NCBI GenBank assembly: GCA_903891415.1
Contig: CAITEH010000058.1
Location: 1-64,000 of the forward strand
Length of the DNA stretch: 64,000 bases
Source: Candidatus Firestoneibacteriota bacterium
GTDB lineage: Bacteria; Oederibacteriota; D2-FULL-39-29
Reading direction: 5' to 3'
Shown here piece by piece: positions 45,506-53,226 of this stretch (positions within the stretch are counted from its first letter, which is position 1; each line of letters begins with the position of its first letter). The notes below the pieces were generated by a model that saw only the letters and a program-made list of their open reading frames with translations, was not told where the DNA came from and made no database searches. The position numbers and the translations under genes are program-made.

Positions 45506-48313
45506 TTACTTTTCCAGCACCAGCTCGCCGCAGGACTGGGGATCTTTCCAGCCGGTCCAGTAAAGATTCACCGGCCATTCCATTCTTTTTTCCCGCCTCC
45601 AGCCCCAGCTGCCCGAAGATAGCGCCACTTTATCAAATTTCTTTTTATCCATATCCATATCGGTCAGTGAAAGGCGCATCCCGATGCTTTCACCCGGCTG
45701 CAGGCCAATATCGGAAAGTGGAATTGCAATTTCCCCCCGGTAACCTTCAGGAGTTTTTTTAATGACATAGCCCTTGCCTTCCACAGTTTCCCTGTCATAG
45801 GGTATTTTATAATTTATAACCCTGGAATATTTGGCGTCCTGGCTCAAGGTCTTATATTCTTTGCTGAATTGAATATCCAAACTGTCGAGTTTCATCAGGC
45901 GGTCATCCAGGACGTTAAAAGCGATATACAGGTTCTTTCCGTCATGCGCAAGAAAGAATTTGGCGCTCAGGTCTTTTTTTCCGGTCCACCCGTTATAAAG
46001 CCAGTGGTCGCAGGCCAGGTTTTCCGGGGAATCAATATTTAAACTGTTAAAACCTTCCCATTCTAAAATATCCCCGTCAACCGTTATTTTCGTGTCTGTT
46101 TTTTTGCAGCTGAATTTTGGTTTATCCACATTCAAATCCAGCAGCAAAGTAAGCTCGTGACTGAGAGTATTCCCGAGCGCCGCGCCCGCAGCCGCGAAAT
46201 CACCCCGGTCAAAAAGCGCTTTTGACTCTTTATAGACATCAGTATACTTACTTGAGATCTTTATTCCGGCAGCTGCAAGCTTTTCTATTTTTTTACCGAA
46301 CTCTTCTATTTTTTCGCCAAGAAACTCATAGCTGTTCTTTTGCCGCGTTATAACTATATCTATGAGGTTAACTTTCCCGGCAATTATGTAGGTTTGCAGG
46401 TCATAAGGCTTTAAAATAATTTTTACGGCGCCTTTTTCAGCTTTAAGTGCCGTATTATCCGTAAGGTTTGTGACTTCTCCTGCCCCGCCTGTTCCAAGGG
46501 AAACTTCCGCCCCCGCCCAGTGATTGTTCAGGACATAAAAATAGGTTTTATCGTTTAGAATTAAAGTTCTAACGGTTACATTGTTCTCTTTTTTCACCGT
46601 GGCAAACCTGTCCGCAGGCAGAGTCCTGTAAGCAGCGGCAAATTCTTTTACCAGGTCCGCAGACCCGTTTGCAGGATCTATCCAGCTGGCATTAAGCATG
46701 AACGGGCTGTCATCCTGCTCCAGCGGTACGGTATAGCACTCTTTAAAATAAGTTTCAGCCGGATTTATCTGCGGCCCTATCCAGGTCCGGTCCCACCAGA
46801 AATTCTTCCCCGCAAAAAGCGGTGCGGTCATTTCAAAATAGGCTCCGAAGAGGCAGACCCCGTTATTGCTCCCGTTTTGAGTGAGGTCCGCTATTTTTTG
46901 CGAGAAGTTAAAATCCCTGAAGATGGGATAGTGCGCGGTCCTCGAAGGGTAAATTTTAAAACAACGCTGGTCATTAGGATAGTAACTTTTTACCACGACC
47001 AGGCCTTCTTTATTCTTATAATCCTCTATATTTAAATTTATATCCTTATAATATCCGGCAACATTTTCGGACAAAATATCGCTGAAGGCCGCCTGCTTGT
47101 CTTTTTCCCATTTTTCCACTATATCCTTATAAGGCAGATGCCCCGGCTGGTTAAACAGCGGCTGATGCAGGAAGTGGTAGCCAAAAAACACATAAAGTTT
47201 TATATCCGGCCGTTTTTTCCTGAGCATTTCATAAAGGCCGTTCTGGAGCTTGCCAAACTTGGGGCTTTTCATCCGGTTACAGCCGGCAGGGCCGCCGAAG
47301 GAAATTCCCTTTAAGGACGGGTGCTTACCGTAAGTATCCACAAACTGTTCCAACGCTTCAATCCAGCCTTCTATAACCTTATCGTCGGTAAGATCCCCGG
47401 TAGCCAGGCCGTTCACTTTAAAACCTTCCGTGGGATCAAAGACGGCCAGAAAATCTATATTGTTTTTGTCGCAGGCAGCCAGGACTTTATCGGTTTCCTC
47501 GCCGCCGGGATTTCCTTCAAAAGCTTTAACCATGGATTTGGCCCAGGCATATATCACGCAGTCGTAGGAAAGCAGGTTCTGACCGGTAAATTTGAGATAA
47601 GGCATTATGTTCTTGATCCCGGCGTCAACGCCTCCGAAGTTGAATTTAAATATCCGGGAATCCTCAAAGAAGATCCCAATCTGCCTTTTTCCTTTTTCCG
47701 GCTCATTAACCTTTACTGCGGGCATTTCTTTTATTTTATAGACCCATATTTTCGAGATCGCCGCGGGCGTGCCGTGTTCTTCATTCAGGCAAACAACCGC
47801 GGGCCAGCTGCTTTGCGGCCAGAAAAATATATTCTGATAGTTGTATTTTTTTGTATTAGGATATTCAGCTCCGGTATAGTAACCCTCCTCAATATGAAAA
47901 TCCGAATTAAAATCGCCATTCACCCATTCTTCGTGCAAAAAAATAGCTGTAATTCTTTTTTTATCATCCGGGTATTCGACCGCTACCAAAAGCGGCTCAT
48001 TTTTTGCTCCGGTCTTGAACCGGTAGGAAAAAAAACTGTTATCAGCAACGGAAGTTTCCCTGTATTTCCCCATAACACCTTCGGTAATTTTCGAGAAGCC
48101 GTCGGAAGCAAAGGGATGCTTTTCGGCGGGGTTAGTACAGTCAATAAAATCTAGCAGTTCAAGTTTCAGGCCTGCCGGCAATCTGCCGGGCGCCGGCGCA
48201 TTTTTTACTATCGCGGCGATTTCTTCATCTTTTAAAGGCGTGAAAGAAACTTCAGAAAACAAATTATTTACCGCAAAGATCCCCGCCAGTACCAAAACCA
48301 TTCTTTTCAGCAT
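45506..48313 (-). CDS. Secreted TIM-barrel-like protein with C-terminal CBM9-like domain
   Basis: 935 residues, signal peptide at ~1-20. An N-terminal beta domain (~25-200) is followed by a probable TIM-barrel region (~205-570: QIGIFFEDSRIF, DFLAVFDPTEGF, SLKGISFGGPAG, FFGYHFLHQPLF). A beta region and a coiled helical linker (~650-720, EKIEEFGKKIEKLAAAG) come next, then from ~732 a family-9-like carbohydrate-binding domain (ITVDGDILEWEGF, DGKNLYIAFNVLDD, RGEIAIPLSDIGL, MRLSLTDMD). The CBM9 part is confident. The barrel resembles glycosidases, but I cannot assign catalytic residues. Expected outside the cytoplasm on insoluble polysaccharide. AAGGAGAAG precedes the ATG. First gene of a two-gene unit with TIM-barrel paralogue 3. 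Confidence 0.75.
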   Translation of the reverse strand: MLKRMVLVLAGIFAVNNLFSEVSFTPLKDEEIAAIVKNAPAPGRLPAGLKLELLDFIDCTNPAEKHPFASDGFSKITEGVMGKYRETSVADNSFFSYRFKTGAKNEPLLVAVEYPDDKKRITAIFLHEEWVNGDFNSDFHIEEGYYTGAEYPNTKKYNYQNIFFWPQSSWPAVVCLNEEHGTPAAISKIWVYKIKEMPAVKVNEPEKGKRQIGIFFEDSRIFKFNFGGVDAGIKNIMPYLKFTGQNLLSYDCVIYAWAKSMVKAFEGNPGGEETDKVLAACDKNNIDFLAVFDPTEGFKVNGLATGDLTDDKVIEGWIEALEQFVDTYGKHPSLKGISFGGPAGCNRMKSPKFGKLQNGLYEMLRKKRPDIKLYVFFGYHFLHQPLFNQPGHLPYKDIVEKWEKDKQAAFSDILSENVAGYYKDINLNIEDYKNKEGLVVVKSYYPNDQRCFKIYPSRTAHYPIFRDFNFSQKIADLTQNGSNNGVCLFGAYFEMTAPLFAGKNFWWDRTWIGPQINPAETYFKECYTVPLEQDDSPFMLNASWIDPANGSADLVKEFAAAYRTLPADRFATVKKENNVTVRTLILNDKTYFYVLNNHWAGAEVSLGTGGAGEVTNLTDNTALKAEKGAVKIILKPYDLQTYIIAGKVNLIDIVITRQKNSYEFLGEKIEEFGKKIEKLAAAGIKISSKYTDVYKESKALFDRGDFAAAGAALGNTLSHELTLLLDLNVDKPKFSCKKTDTKITVDGDILEWEGFNSLNIDSPENLACDHWLYNGWTGKKDLSAKFFLAHDGKNLYIAFNVLDDRLMKLDSLDIQFSKEYKTLSQDAKYSRVINYKIPYDRETVEGKGYVIKKTPEGYRGEIAIPLSDIGLQPGESIGMRLSLTDMDMDKKKFDKVALSSGSWGWRREKRMEWPVNLYWTGWKDPQSCGELVLEK

Positions 48314-48363
48314 TTGATCTTCTCCTTATGCCGGCAAGCTGCCTAATTCTTTAATGCCCTGCT

Positions 48364-48392
48364 GTTTTTTAGCAGCTTTTTCATGATATAAT
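48364..48392 (+). promoter_or_regulatory. Possible promoter for the FAD oxidoreductase
   Basis: TATAAT at 48387-48392 with only a T-rich -35 region 17 bp upstream, in the 124-bp divergent gap. A CTGCT...AGCAG hairpin followed by T residues (48359-48381) overlaps it. Confidence 0.35.
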
Positions 48393-48437
48393 TATAACAA
48401 AATAAAAGTACCAAGTGCTAAATAAAAAGGCGGCCAA

Positions 48438-49736
48438 ATGCAAACCATTACCTTGAGAAAAAAAATACCTGTACATGCCAGTGTTGACGTGCTTGTTATC
48501 GGAGCCGGGCCCTCGGGTTTTGCGGCAGCAGTCCGCGCCGGCAGGCTGGGAGCCAAGACCATGCTGGTGGAAAGATCCGGCTTTACGGGCGGAATGTGGA
48601 CCGCCGGACTGGTCGGGCCCTATTTTGACGGAGAAAATAAAGGCGGCCTTAACCTGGAATTAAAAAATACCCTGCTTAAGAAACATGCCTGGGGCGGGCT
48701 CTGGAATATCTGCCCTGATGCCGCAGAAATGATACTGGTGCTGGACGATAAATTAAGGGAGGCCGGGGTACACCTGCTCCTTTACGCGCTCGGGACCCAG
48801 CCTATTATGAAGAACAACACCCTACAAGGAGCCGTAATAGAAACAAAAAGCGGCCCGCTGGCGGTCAAAGCAAAAATAGTGATAGATTGTACCGGAGACG
48901 GCGATATCGCGGCGGCGGCCGGGGCGCCCTTTTTAACGGGCCGGCCCAAAGACGGCCTGATGCAGCCGATGACCATGATGTTTAAGATCGGCGGGCTCAA
49001 AGACAGTTACAAACGTGATGATATTCAAAGCTGGTACCGGGAACTTAAAACAAAGATCCCGGAAAAAGAGATCTCCAAAAAACTTTCCTACACCCATCCG
49101 TGCGTTATCCGGCTGCCCCGGAAAGGCGAAGCCGCCGTGCAGTGGATCCATATCACAAATGTTTCCGGTGTAAACGCAGAAGACCTTACCCGGGCGACGC
49201 TTGAAGGCAGAAGACAGGTCCGGTACGCGCTGGAATTTTTTAAGAAGGCAAGGAATATTCTCGGCGACGTTTACCTCCTGGCACTTCCAGCGGTAATAGG
49301 AGTCAGGGAAACAAGAAGAATACAGGGTGAATATGTAATAAGTTTCGAAGATATAAAGAACGGCACGCAGTTTAAAGACGCGGTCGGTGCCTCCAGATTA
49401 AATGTGGATATTCACGAACCTGACGGCGCCGGCCAGACCCTCATCAGGGGGAGATCCTACCAGTTCCCTTACAGATCCCTGGTGCCCCTGAAGATAGATA
49501 ACCTGCTGGTCGCGGGCAGATGCATAAGCGGGAGTTACGAAGCGCACGCAAATTACAGATTGACCGGCAACTGCGTGACGACCGGTGAAGCCGCCGGCAC
49601 CGCGGCTTTTCTGGCTATAAAAGAGAGAAAAACCCCGCGGGAATTAGACGGCGCAAAAGTGGGAAAACTTTTAAGAAAAGCAGGCATCAAAATGGACGAT
49701 CCAAAACCGGCGTATATTTATAAGCCGTGCAATTGA
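48438..49736 (+). CDS. FAD-dependent oxidoreductase
   Basis: 432 residues. Rossmann dinucleotide motif VLVIGAGPSGFAAAVRAGRLG (shown here as GAGPSG, 22-27), the ribose-binding VERSGFTGG, the middle IDCTGDGDIAAAAGAPF and the C-terminal LLVAGRCISGSYEAHANYR all belong to the FAD_oxidored/GlpA-like group found in sugar and polysaccharide clusters. It should oxidise or reduce a small sugar-derived substrate in the cytoplasm; the substrate is unknown. GGCGG lies 4 nt before the ATG. Divergent from the CBM9 operon. A decayed relative lies 150 bp downstream. Confidence 0.85.
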   Translation: MQTITLRKKIPVHASVDVLVIGAGPSGFAAAVRAGRLGAKTMLVERSGFTGGMWTAGLVGPYFDGENKGGLNLELKNTLLKKHAWGGLWNICPDAAEMILVLDDKLREAGVHLLLYALGTQPIMKNNTLQGAVIETKSGPLAVKAKIVIDCTGDGDIAAAAGAPFLTGRPKDGLMQPMTMMFKIGGLKDSYKRDDIQSWYRELKTKIPEKEISKKLSYTHPCVIRLPRKGEAAVQWIHITNVSGVNAEDLTRATLEGRRQVRYALEFFKKARNILGDVYLLALPAVIGVRETRRIQGEYVISFEDIKNGTQFKDAVGASRLNVDIHEPDGAGQTLIRGRSYQFPYRSLVPLKIDNLLVAGRCISGSYEAHANYRLTGNCVTTGEAAGTAAFLAIKERKTPRELDGAKVGKLLRKAGIKMDDPKPAYIYKPCN

Positions 49737-49752
49737 TTAACAATCAATTGCA
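49728..49752 (+). other. Hairpin spanning the oxidoreductase stop codon
   Basis: TGCAATTGATT and AATCAATTGCA (11-bp stem, loop AAC) enclose the TGA stop at 49734-49736 and end exactly where the nonamer array starts. No T tract follows. Confidence 0.5.
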
Positions 49753-49796
49753 GTCCGTAAAGGTCCATAAAGTCCGTAAGGTCTGTAAAGGTCTAA
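49753..49796 (+). repeat. GTCCRTAAR nonamer array (5 units)
   Basis: GTCCGTAAAG, GTCCATAAA, GTCCGTAAG, GTCTGTAAAG, GTCTAAAA, in the same orientation as the oxidoreductase gene, starting 17 nt after its stop and directly after the hairpin. Confidence 0.8.
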
Positions 49797-49882
49797 AATC
49801 ATTGAGGGATGTTTATGTAAGTACAAAGTTTTAGACTTGTTCTCTTGTCTTTTTTACCTATTAAGAATTCCGGGAGGAATAA

Positions 49883-49996
49883 ATGAAGTACATCACCGAA
49901 CCTAAGAGAAAGCTGAAAATCTACGGCAAATACGCTGTTGTTGTCTGCGGCGGCTGGCTGCCCGGGATAGTATGCGCAATTAATTCTTATCTGTAA
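49883..49996 (+). pseudogene. Truncated FAD-dependent oxidoreductase start
   Basis: 37 codons after a strong GGGAGG, 6 nt before the ATG. Reads MKYITEPKRKLKIYGKYAVV, then VCGGWLPGIVCAI, clearly the N-terminal beta-alpha of an FAD oxidoreductase (expected form VVVCGGGPAGIVAAI) with the Gly-rich loop damaged (third Gly to Trp). It stops at TAA 49994-49996, overlapping the end of the convergent toxin gene by 10 bp. The rest of the gene is absent, as if the toxin-antitoxin module replaced it. Confidence 0.65.
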
Positions 49997-50241
49997 ATTT
50001 CCCGTCTGTGTCCGATCTTTAGTATTTCCACTTTACTGTTTTTGTCATCTATTGAATATATGACTCTATAGTCACCTACCCTGACGCGATAAAAATTATA
50101 CCCTTCAAGTTTCACGGTTTTAAAAGTCCTCGGGGTATGCTGCAAACTAAGGATGATAGGATCTATTTTGCGTAAAAGTTGTTTTGGAAGACTTAACAAC
50201 TCTTTCTTTGCGGAAGGTTTTATAAATAGAGAATACTTCAT
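49987..50241 (-). CDS. RelE/ParE-family toxin
   Basis: 84 residues, standard RelE length. YSLFIKPSAKKELLSLPKQL (helix pair), then YNFYRVRVGDYRVIYSIDD and the basic C-terminal KIGHRREIYR, which in RelE/YoeB proteins lines the ribosomal A-site cleavage surface. Likely an mRNA interferase. The ATG overlaps the antitoxin stop by 4 nt. Confidence 0.9.
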   Translation of the reverse strand: MKYSLFIKPSAKKELLSLPKQLLRKIDPIILSLQHTPRTFKTVKLEGYNFYRVRVGDYRVIYSIDDKNSKVEILKIGHRREIYR

Positions 50242-50450
50242 AATCTTTTGGTTTTTTTGAGTTCTTCATGCACCTTCATATATGGAACTGACTTCTCTTC
50301 TACTCTTTCCAGCACAGTTAAAATATCTTTCATGTCTTCACGAAATTTCAAATCTTTCAGGAGTTTTTCAACAACCATTTCTTTTTCATTCTTACTGAGT
50401 GATTTAAACGCCGTGAAAAATACCTCTGCAACAGCCTCTGTTTTACTCAT
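50238..50450 (-). CDS. Antitoxin of the RelE-type toxin
   Basis: 70 residues from ATG 50450 (MSKTEAVAEVFFTAFKSLSK). A longer frame from 50528 is rejected: its extra part overlaps the -10/-35 boxes, and GAGGG stands 7 nt before the chosen ATG. The product is helical and charged (EKEMVVEKLLKDLKFREDM), as in DUF2281/RelB-like partners. Upstream of and 4 nt overlapping the toxin, as usual for these modules. Confidence 0.8.
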   Translation of the reverse strand: MSKTEAVAEVFFTAFKSLSKNEKEMVVEKLLKDLKFREDMKDILTVLERVEEKSVPYMKVHEELKKTKRL

Positions 50451-50469
50451 TTTTTTACCCTCTGCGTGT

Positions 50470-50498
50470 ATTATAGTATCGTTTTTTTGATTTTTCAA
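50470..50498 (-). promoter_or_regulatory. Promoter of the RelE-type module
   Basis: TTGAAA (50498-50493), 17-bp spacer, perfect TATAAT (50475-50470) on the minus strand, 19 bp before ATG 50450. Confidence 0.75.
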
Positions 50499-50752
50499 GT
50501 TAAATTGACCGCAATATATTTTTCTCATATTAATACATAAGGTGGATTTAGAGTAGAGAAACTTTGACTTTTTCTGATATAATATCTCTTATAAAATCTA
50601 AAAGATGTACTATTATGAAGTAAAGTGAAATTTTGAAGGCAGTAAACATAAAAATACACAGAATTTTTAGCAAGGAATTATTTTCTGCTTTAACTTTTTT
50701 AATTATTAATCAGCAATTAGTAATCAGCAATCACTAATTAAAAGGAGGAACC

Positions 50753-51796
50753 ATGAACAAATTAAGGTTTGCAATCATAGGCTGCGGTGATATCGCAGGC
50801 CAGGAGGCGGAAGGCATAACAAAATCCAAAAGCGGGGAACTGAAACTCGTGATGGATGTAAACAAGGAAAATGCCGAAAAACTGGCAACGAAATACAAGG
50901 TCCCGTTTGTAACTTCAACAGCGGAGGTTTTGAGCAGGCAAGATATTGACGCGGTAATAATCTGCGTTCCCCACTTCCTTCACAAACAGATAACTCTTGA
51001 TGCTGCAAAAGCGGGTAAGCACATCATAATAGAAAAGCCCATAGCTACAAACACACAGGACGCGCTGGAAATGATAGCGGCCTGTAAAAAAGCTAATGTT
51101 AAACTTTCTGTGGCTTATATTTTAAGATACCAGCCCATGGTCGCGAAAGCCCGGGAACTACTCAAGAAGGGCGCAATTGGAAAAGTAATAAACATAACCA
51201 TCCAGCAGGTCGGTTACAAACCCGAATCCTACTGGACCCAGGGCTGGACCAAGGCAGTAACGACCGACTGGCGGACCAGCAAGGCAAAAAGCGGCGGCGG
51301 CATCCTGATCATGAATGTCAGCCACTTTATTGATATGATGTATGCCATAACGGATATGGAACCGGAAAGAGTTTATTCAGAATACGATACCTTTGCCACC
51401 AAGGTAGAGGTCGAAGATATGCTGGTTGCGACCTTAAGATATAAGAACGGCGCGGTCGGCCTGATGCAGACCAGTTCAACCGCTTTCGGCGGCGGCGACA
51501 ACCTTAACAGGATCTACGGCTCTGAAGGACAGATAATTATGGGCGACCCGCTTAAAATATATGTTTCAAAACCTTTCGAAGGGCTGGAAGTCAACAAATG
51601 GAACGATATACCTCTTGAACAGATGGAAAATGTCTGGATCACGCCAAGAGTAAATTATGTGGAAGCTTTCGCAGACGCGGTCTTAAATAACAAGCCCGTG
51701 CCGATACCCGGTGAAGAAGGCATTAAAGCCATGCTGGTCTGCAACGCGACCTATGAGTCAGGGCTCAAACACTCCCCGGTAAATATAAAATTTTAA
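50753..51796 (+). CDS. Gfo/Idh/MocA-family NAD(P)-dependent oxidoreductase
   Basis: 347 residues. Rossmann start FAIIGCGDIAGQ (7-18), DVNKENAEKLA after strand 2, EKPIATN (93-99) with the catalytic Lys of the family, then the alpha/beta substrate domain with GGGILIMNVSHFIDMM. Acts on sugars, inositols or sugar acids using NAD(P). AAGGAGG lies 6 nt before the ATG. First of two co-oriented Gfo/Idh/MocA genes (30-bp gap), so the pair likely oxidises and then re-reduces one sugar. Confidence 0.9.
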   Translation: MNKLRFAIIGCGDIAGQEAEGITKSKSGELKLVMDVNKENAEKLATKYKVPFVTSTAEVLSRQDIDAVIICVPHFLHKQITLDAAKAGKHIIIEKPIATNTQDALEMIAACKKANVKLSVAYILRYQPMVAKARELLKKGAIGKVINITIQQVGYKPESYWTQGWTKAVTTDWRTSKAKSGGGILIMNVSHFIDMMYAITDMEPERVYSEYDTFATKVEVEDMLVATLRYKNGAVGLMQTSSTAFGGGDNLNRIYGSEGQIIMGDPLKIYVSKPFEGLEVNKWNDIPLEQMENVWITPRVNYVEAFADAVLNNKPVPIPGEEGIKAMLVCNATYESGLKHSPVNIKF

Positions 51797-51826
51797 CAAT
51801 TTAGATCAAACTGGAGGATAAATTTT

Positions 51827-52741
51827 ATGGGTGACATCAAAGTAGCAATAATCGGGCTGGATACGAGTCACGGGGTGGAATTTGCCAGAAGAATAGCCGC
51901 TCCTGACTGCGCGCCCGAGTTAAAGGTTCCCGGACTGAAAGCGACTATGGCCTACAGGTTCAAATCCAAGTTCCAGACCGAAGAAGGCCAGGATAAAAGA
52001 GAAAAACAGGTCGGTGAATGGGGTATTAAGACCACCCGTGACCTTAAAGAAGCGGTAAAGGACGCGGACGCGCTTTTACTGGAGGTTAACGACCCGGAAC
52101 TGCATCTGGAGATCTTTGAGCAATGCGCGGCTTTCGGCAAGCCGATGTTCCTGGACAAGCCGCCTGCCGATACTTACACGAACTACCTGAAGATCTGCAA
52201 GATAGCGAAAGATAAAAATATAAGGTTCTTCACTGCCTCCGGTATGCGTTTTGTCCCCCCCGTTTTGAATGCCTGCAAAGCTGTTCCCAAACCCTTATAC
52301 GCCACCATCTATGGGGCTGTCGGACTGCCTTACCCGGAATATCCTTTTCCTAAAGCCGCTGTTTTCTACGGGATCCACACCTTTGAGATACTCAACAGGA
52401 TAATGGGAAGAGGCGCTCTAAGGATATTTGCCAAGCAGGACCATTTGGGTGCTATTGCCCACATAGAGTATCCTGATAACCGGAGGGGTATTGTAGAACT
52501 TACGGTCTCTGGCTGGCTCTACGGCGGTTCTTTAAGAATGTCCGATACGGCAGAATATTTTACGCTTCCCATCCCTTACATGGTGCATAACCAGGTAACC
52601 GATATTCTAAAGGAAATTGAAAAGTTCTTCAGAGGCGGGCCCGCTCCTGTTGCCCCGGAAGATTCGCTGGAAATTATGAACATGATAGACACAGTGAAAA
52701 GATCCCTGGAATCCGGAAAAACAGAAGCTCTGAACAAGTAA
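51827..52741 (+). CDS. Divergent Gfo/Idh/MocA-like oxidoreductase
   Basis: 304 residues, shorter than the ~340 usual. The first strand KVAIIGLDTSHGVEFARR has DTSHG where the GxGxxG loop normally is. LEVNDPELHLEI and the conserved FLDKPPADT (109-117; Lys111) place it in the family. It carries a shortened substrate domain. This DTSHG subgroup is common beside sugar genes; its reaction is unknown. GGAGG lies ~9 nt before the ATG. Ends 10 bp before a terminator. Confidence 0.8.
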   Translation: MGDIKVAIIGLDTSHGVEFARRIAAPDCAPELKVPGLKATMAYRFKSKFQTEEGQDKREKQVGEWGIKTTRDLKEAVKDADALLLEVNDPELHLEIFEQCAAFGKPMFLDKPPADTYTNYLKICKIAKDKNIRFFTASGMRFVPPVLNACKAVPKPLYATIYGAVGLPYPEYPFPKAAVFYGIHTFEILNRIMGRGALRIFAKQDHLGAIAHIEYPDNRRGIVELTVSGWLYGGSLRMSDTAEYFTLPIPYMVHNQVTDILKEIEKFFRGGPAPVAPEDSLEIMNMIDTVKRSLESGKTEALNK

Positions 52742-52750
52742 GGACTACCC

Positions 52751-52795
52751 ACAGGGACAGTCTCGGACAATACGGGCTGTCCCTGTTTTATTTTA
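52751..52795 (+). terminator. Terminator after the Gfo/Idh/MocA pair
   Basis: ACAGGGACAG (52751-52760) pairs with CTGTCCCTGT (52777-52786), followed by TTTATTTTA. The GGGACAG/CTGTCCC arms also resemble the repeat at 62968-63014. Confidence 0.8.
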
Positions 52796-52820
52796 CAACT
52801 TCTCTCTTCCGCGCAAGATA

Positions 52821-52879
52821 GTCCGTAAGGTCTTCAAGGTCCATAAAGTCCATAAGGTCTGTAAGGTCCGTAAAGTCTT
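52821..52879 (+). repeat. GTCCRTAAR nonamer array (6 perfect-period units)
   Basis: GTCCGTAAG GTCTTCAAG, then GTCCATAAA GTCCATAAG, then GTCTGTAAG GTCCGTAAA: six units at exact 9-bp period, in the orientation of the preceding gene and 80 bp after its stop, beyond the terminator. Confidence 0.85.
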
Positions 52880-52930
52880 ACATTAAGGTATTATTATTTA
52901 TATATATACTCATATCCCTCATCTATTTTA

Positions 52931-53160
52931 GACCTTACAGACTTTTGACATTTTAGACTTTATAGACCTGTTTCTTTTGACCTTACAGACTTTTGACATT
53001 TTAGACTTTATAGACCTGTTTCTTTTGACCTTACAGACTTTCGACCTTTTAGACTTTATAGACCTGTTTCTTTTGACCTTACAGACTTTTGACATTTTAG
53101 ACTTTATAGACCTGTTTCTTTTGACCTTACAGACTTTCGACCTTATGGACTTTATGTACC
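52931..53160 (-). repeat. 48-bp tandem repeat built from nonamers (4.8 copies)
   Basis: GACCTTACAGAC recurs at 52931, 52979, 53027, 53075 and 53123, an exact 48-bp period with few substitutions. Each 48-mer holds about four GAC-led units (the nonamer on the minus strand) plus a spacer containing CTGTTTCTT. Opposite in orientation to the array at 52821. The rest of the 52742-53226 gap holds only the terminator and an AT-rich stretch before the helicase. Confidence 0.9.
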
Positions 53161-53214
53161 TTTTACTTTAGACTTTAAGATATTATTTCTATATACCTAC
53201 CCTTCAAAATAGGT

Positions 53215-53220
53215 TATACT
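53215..53220 (+). promoter_or_regulatory. -10 box abutting the helicase start codon
   Basis: TATACT ends 6 nt before ATG 53227 with no Shine-Dalgarno between, the same layout as at 17654-17666. No clear -35. Confidence 0.4.
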
Positions 53221-53226
53221 TGTTGT

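Noticed and set aside
47321-48154. 277-codon plus-strand frame opposite the CBM9 protein
   Set aside because: Antisense shadow of a gene with signal peptide and recognised domain; no ribosome site.
52931-53160. CRISPR-like look of the 48-bp repeats
   Set aside because: There are no unique spacers: the whole 48-bp unit repeats, and no cas genes are near.
52977-53171. 64-codon plus-strand frame with 16-residue repeats
   Set aside because: It is only the translation of the 48-bp tandem repeat (48 is divisible by 3); no ribosome site and no conserved composition.
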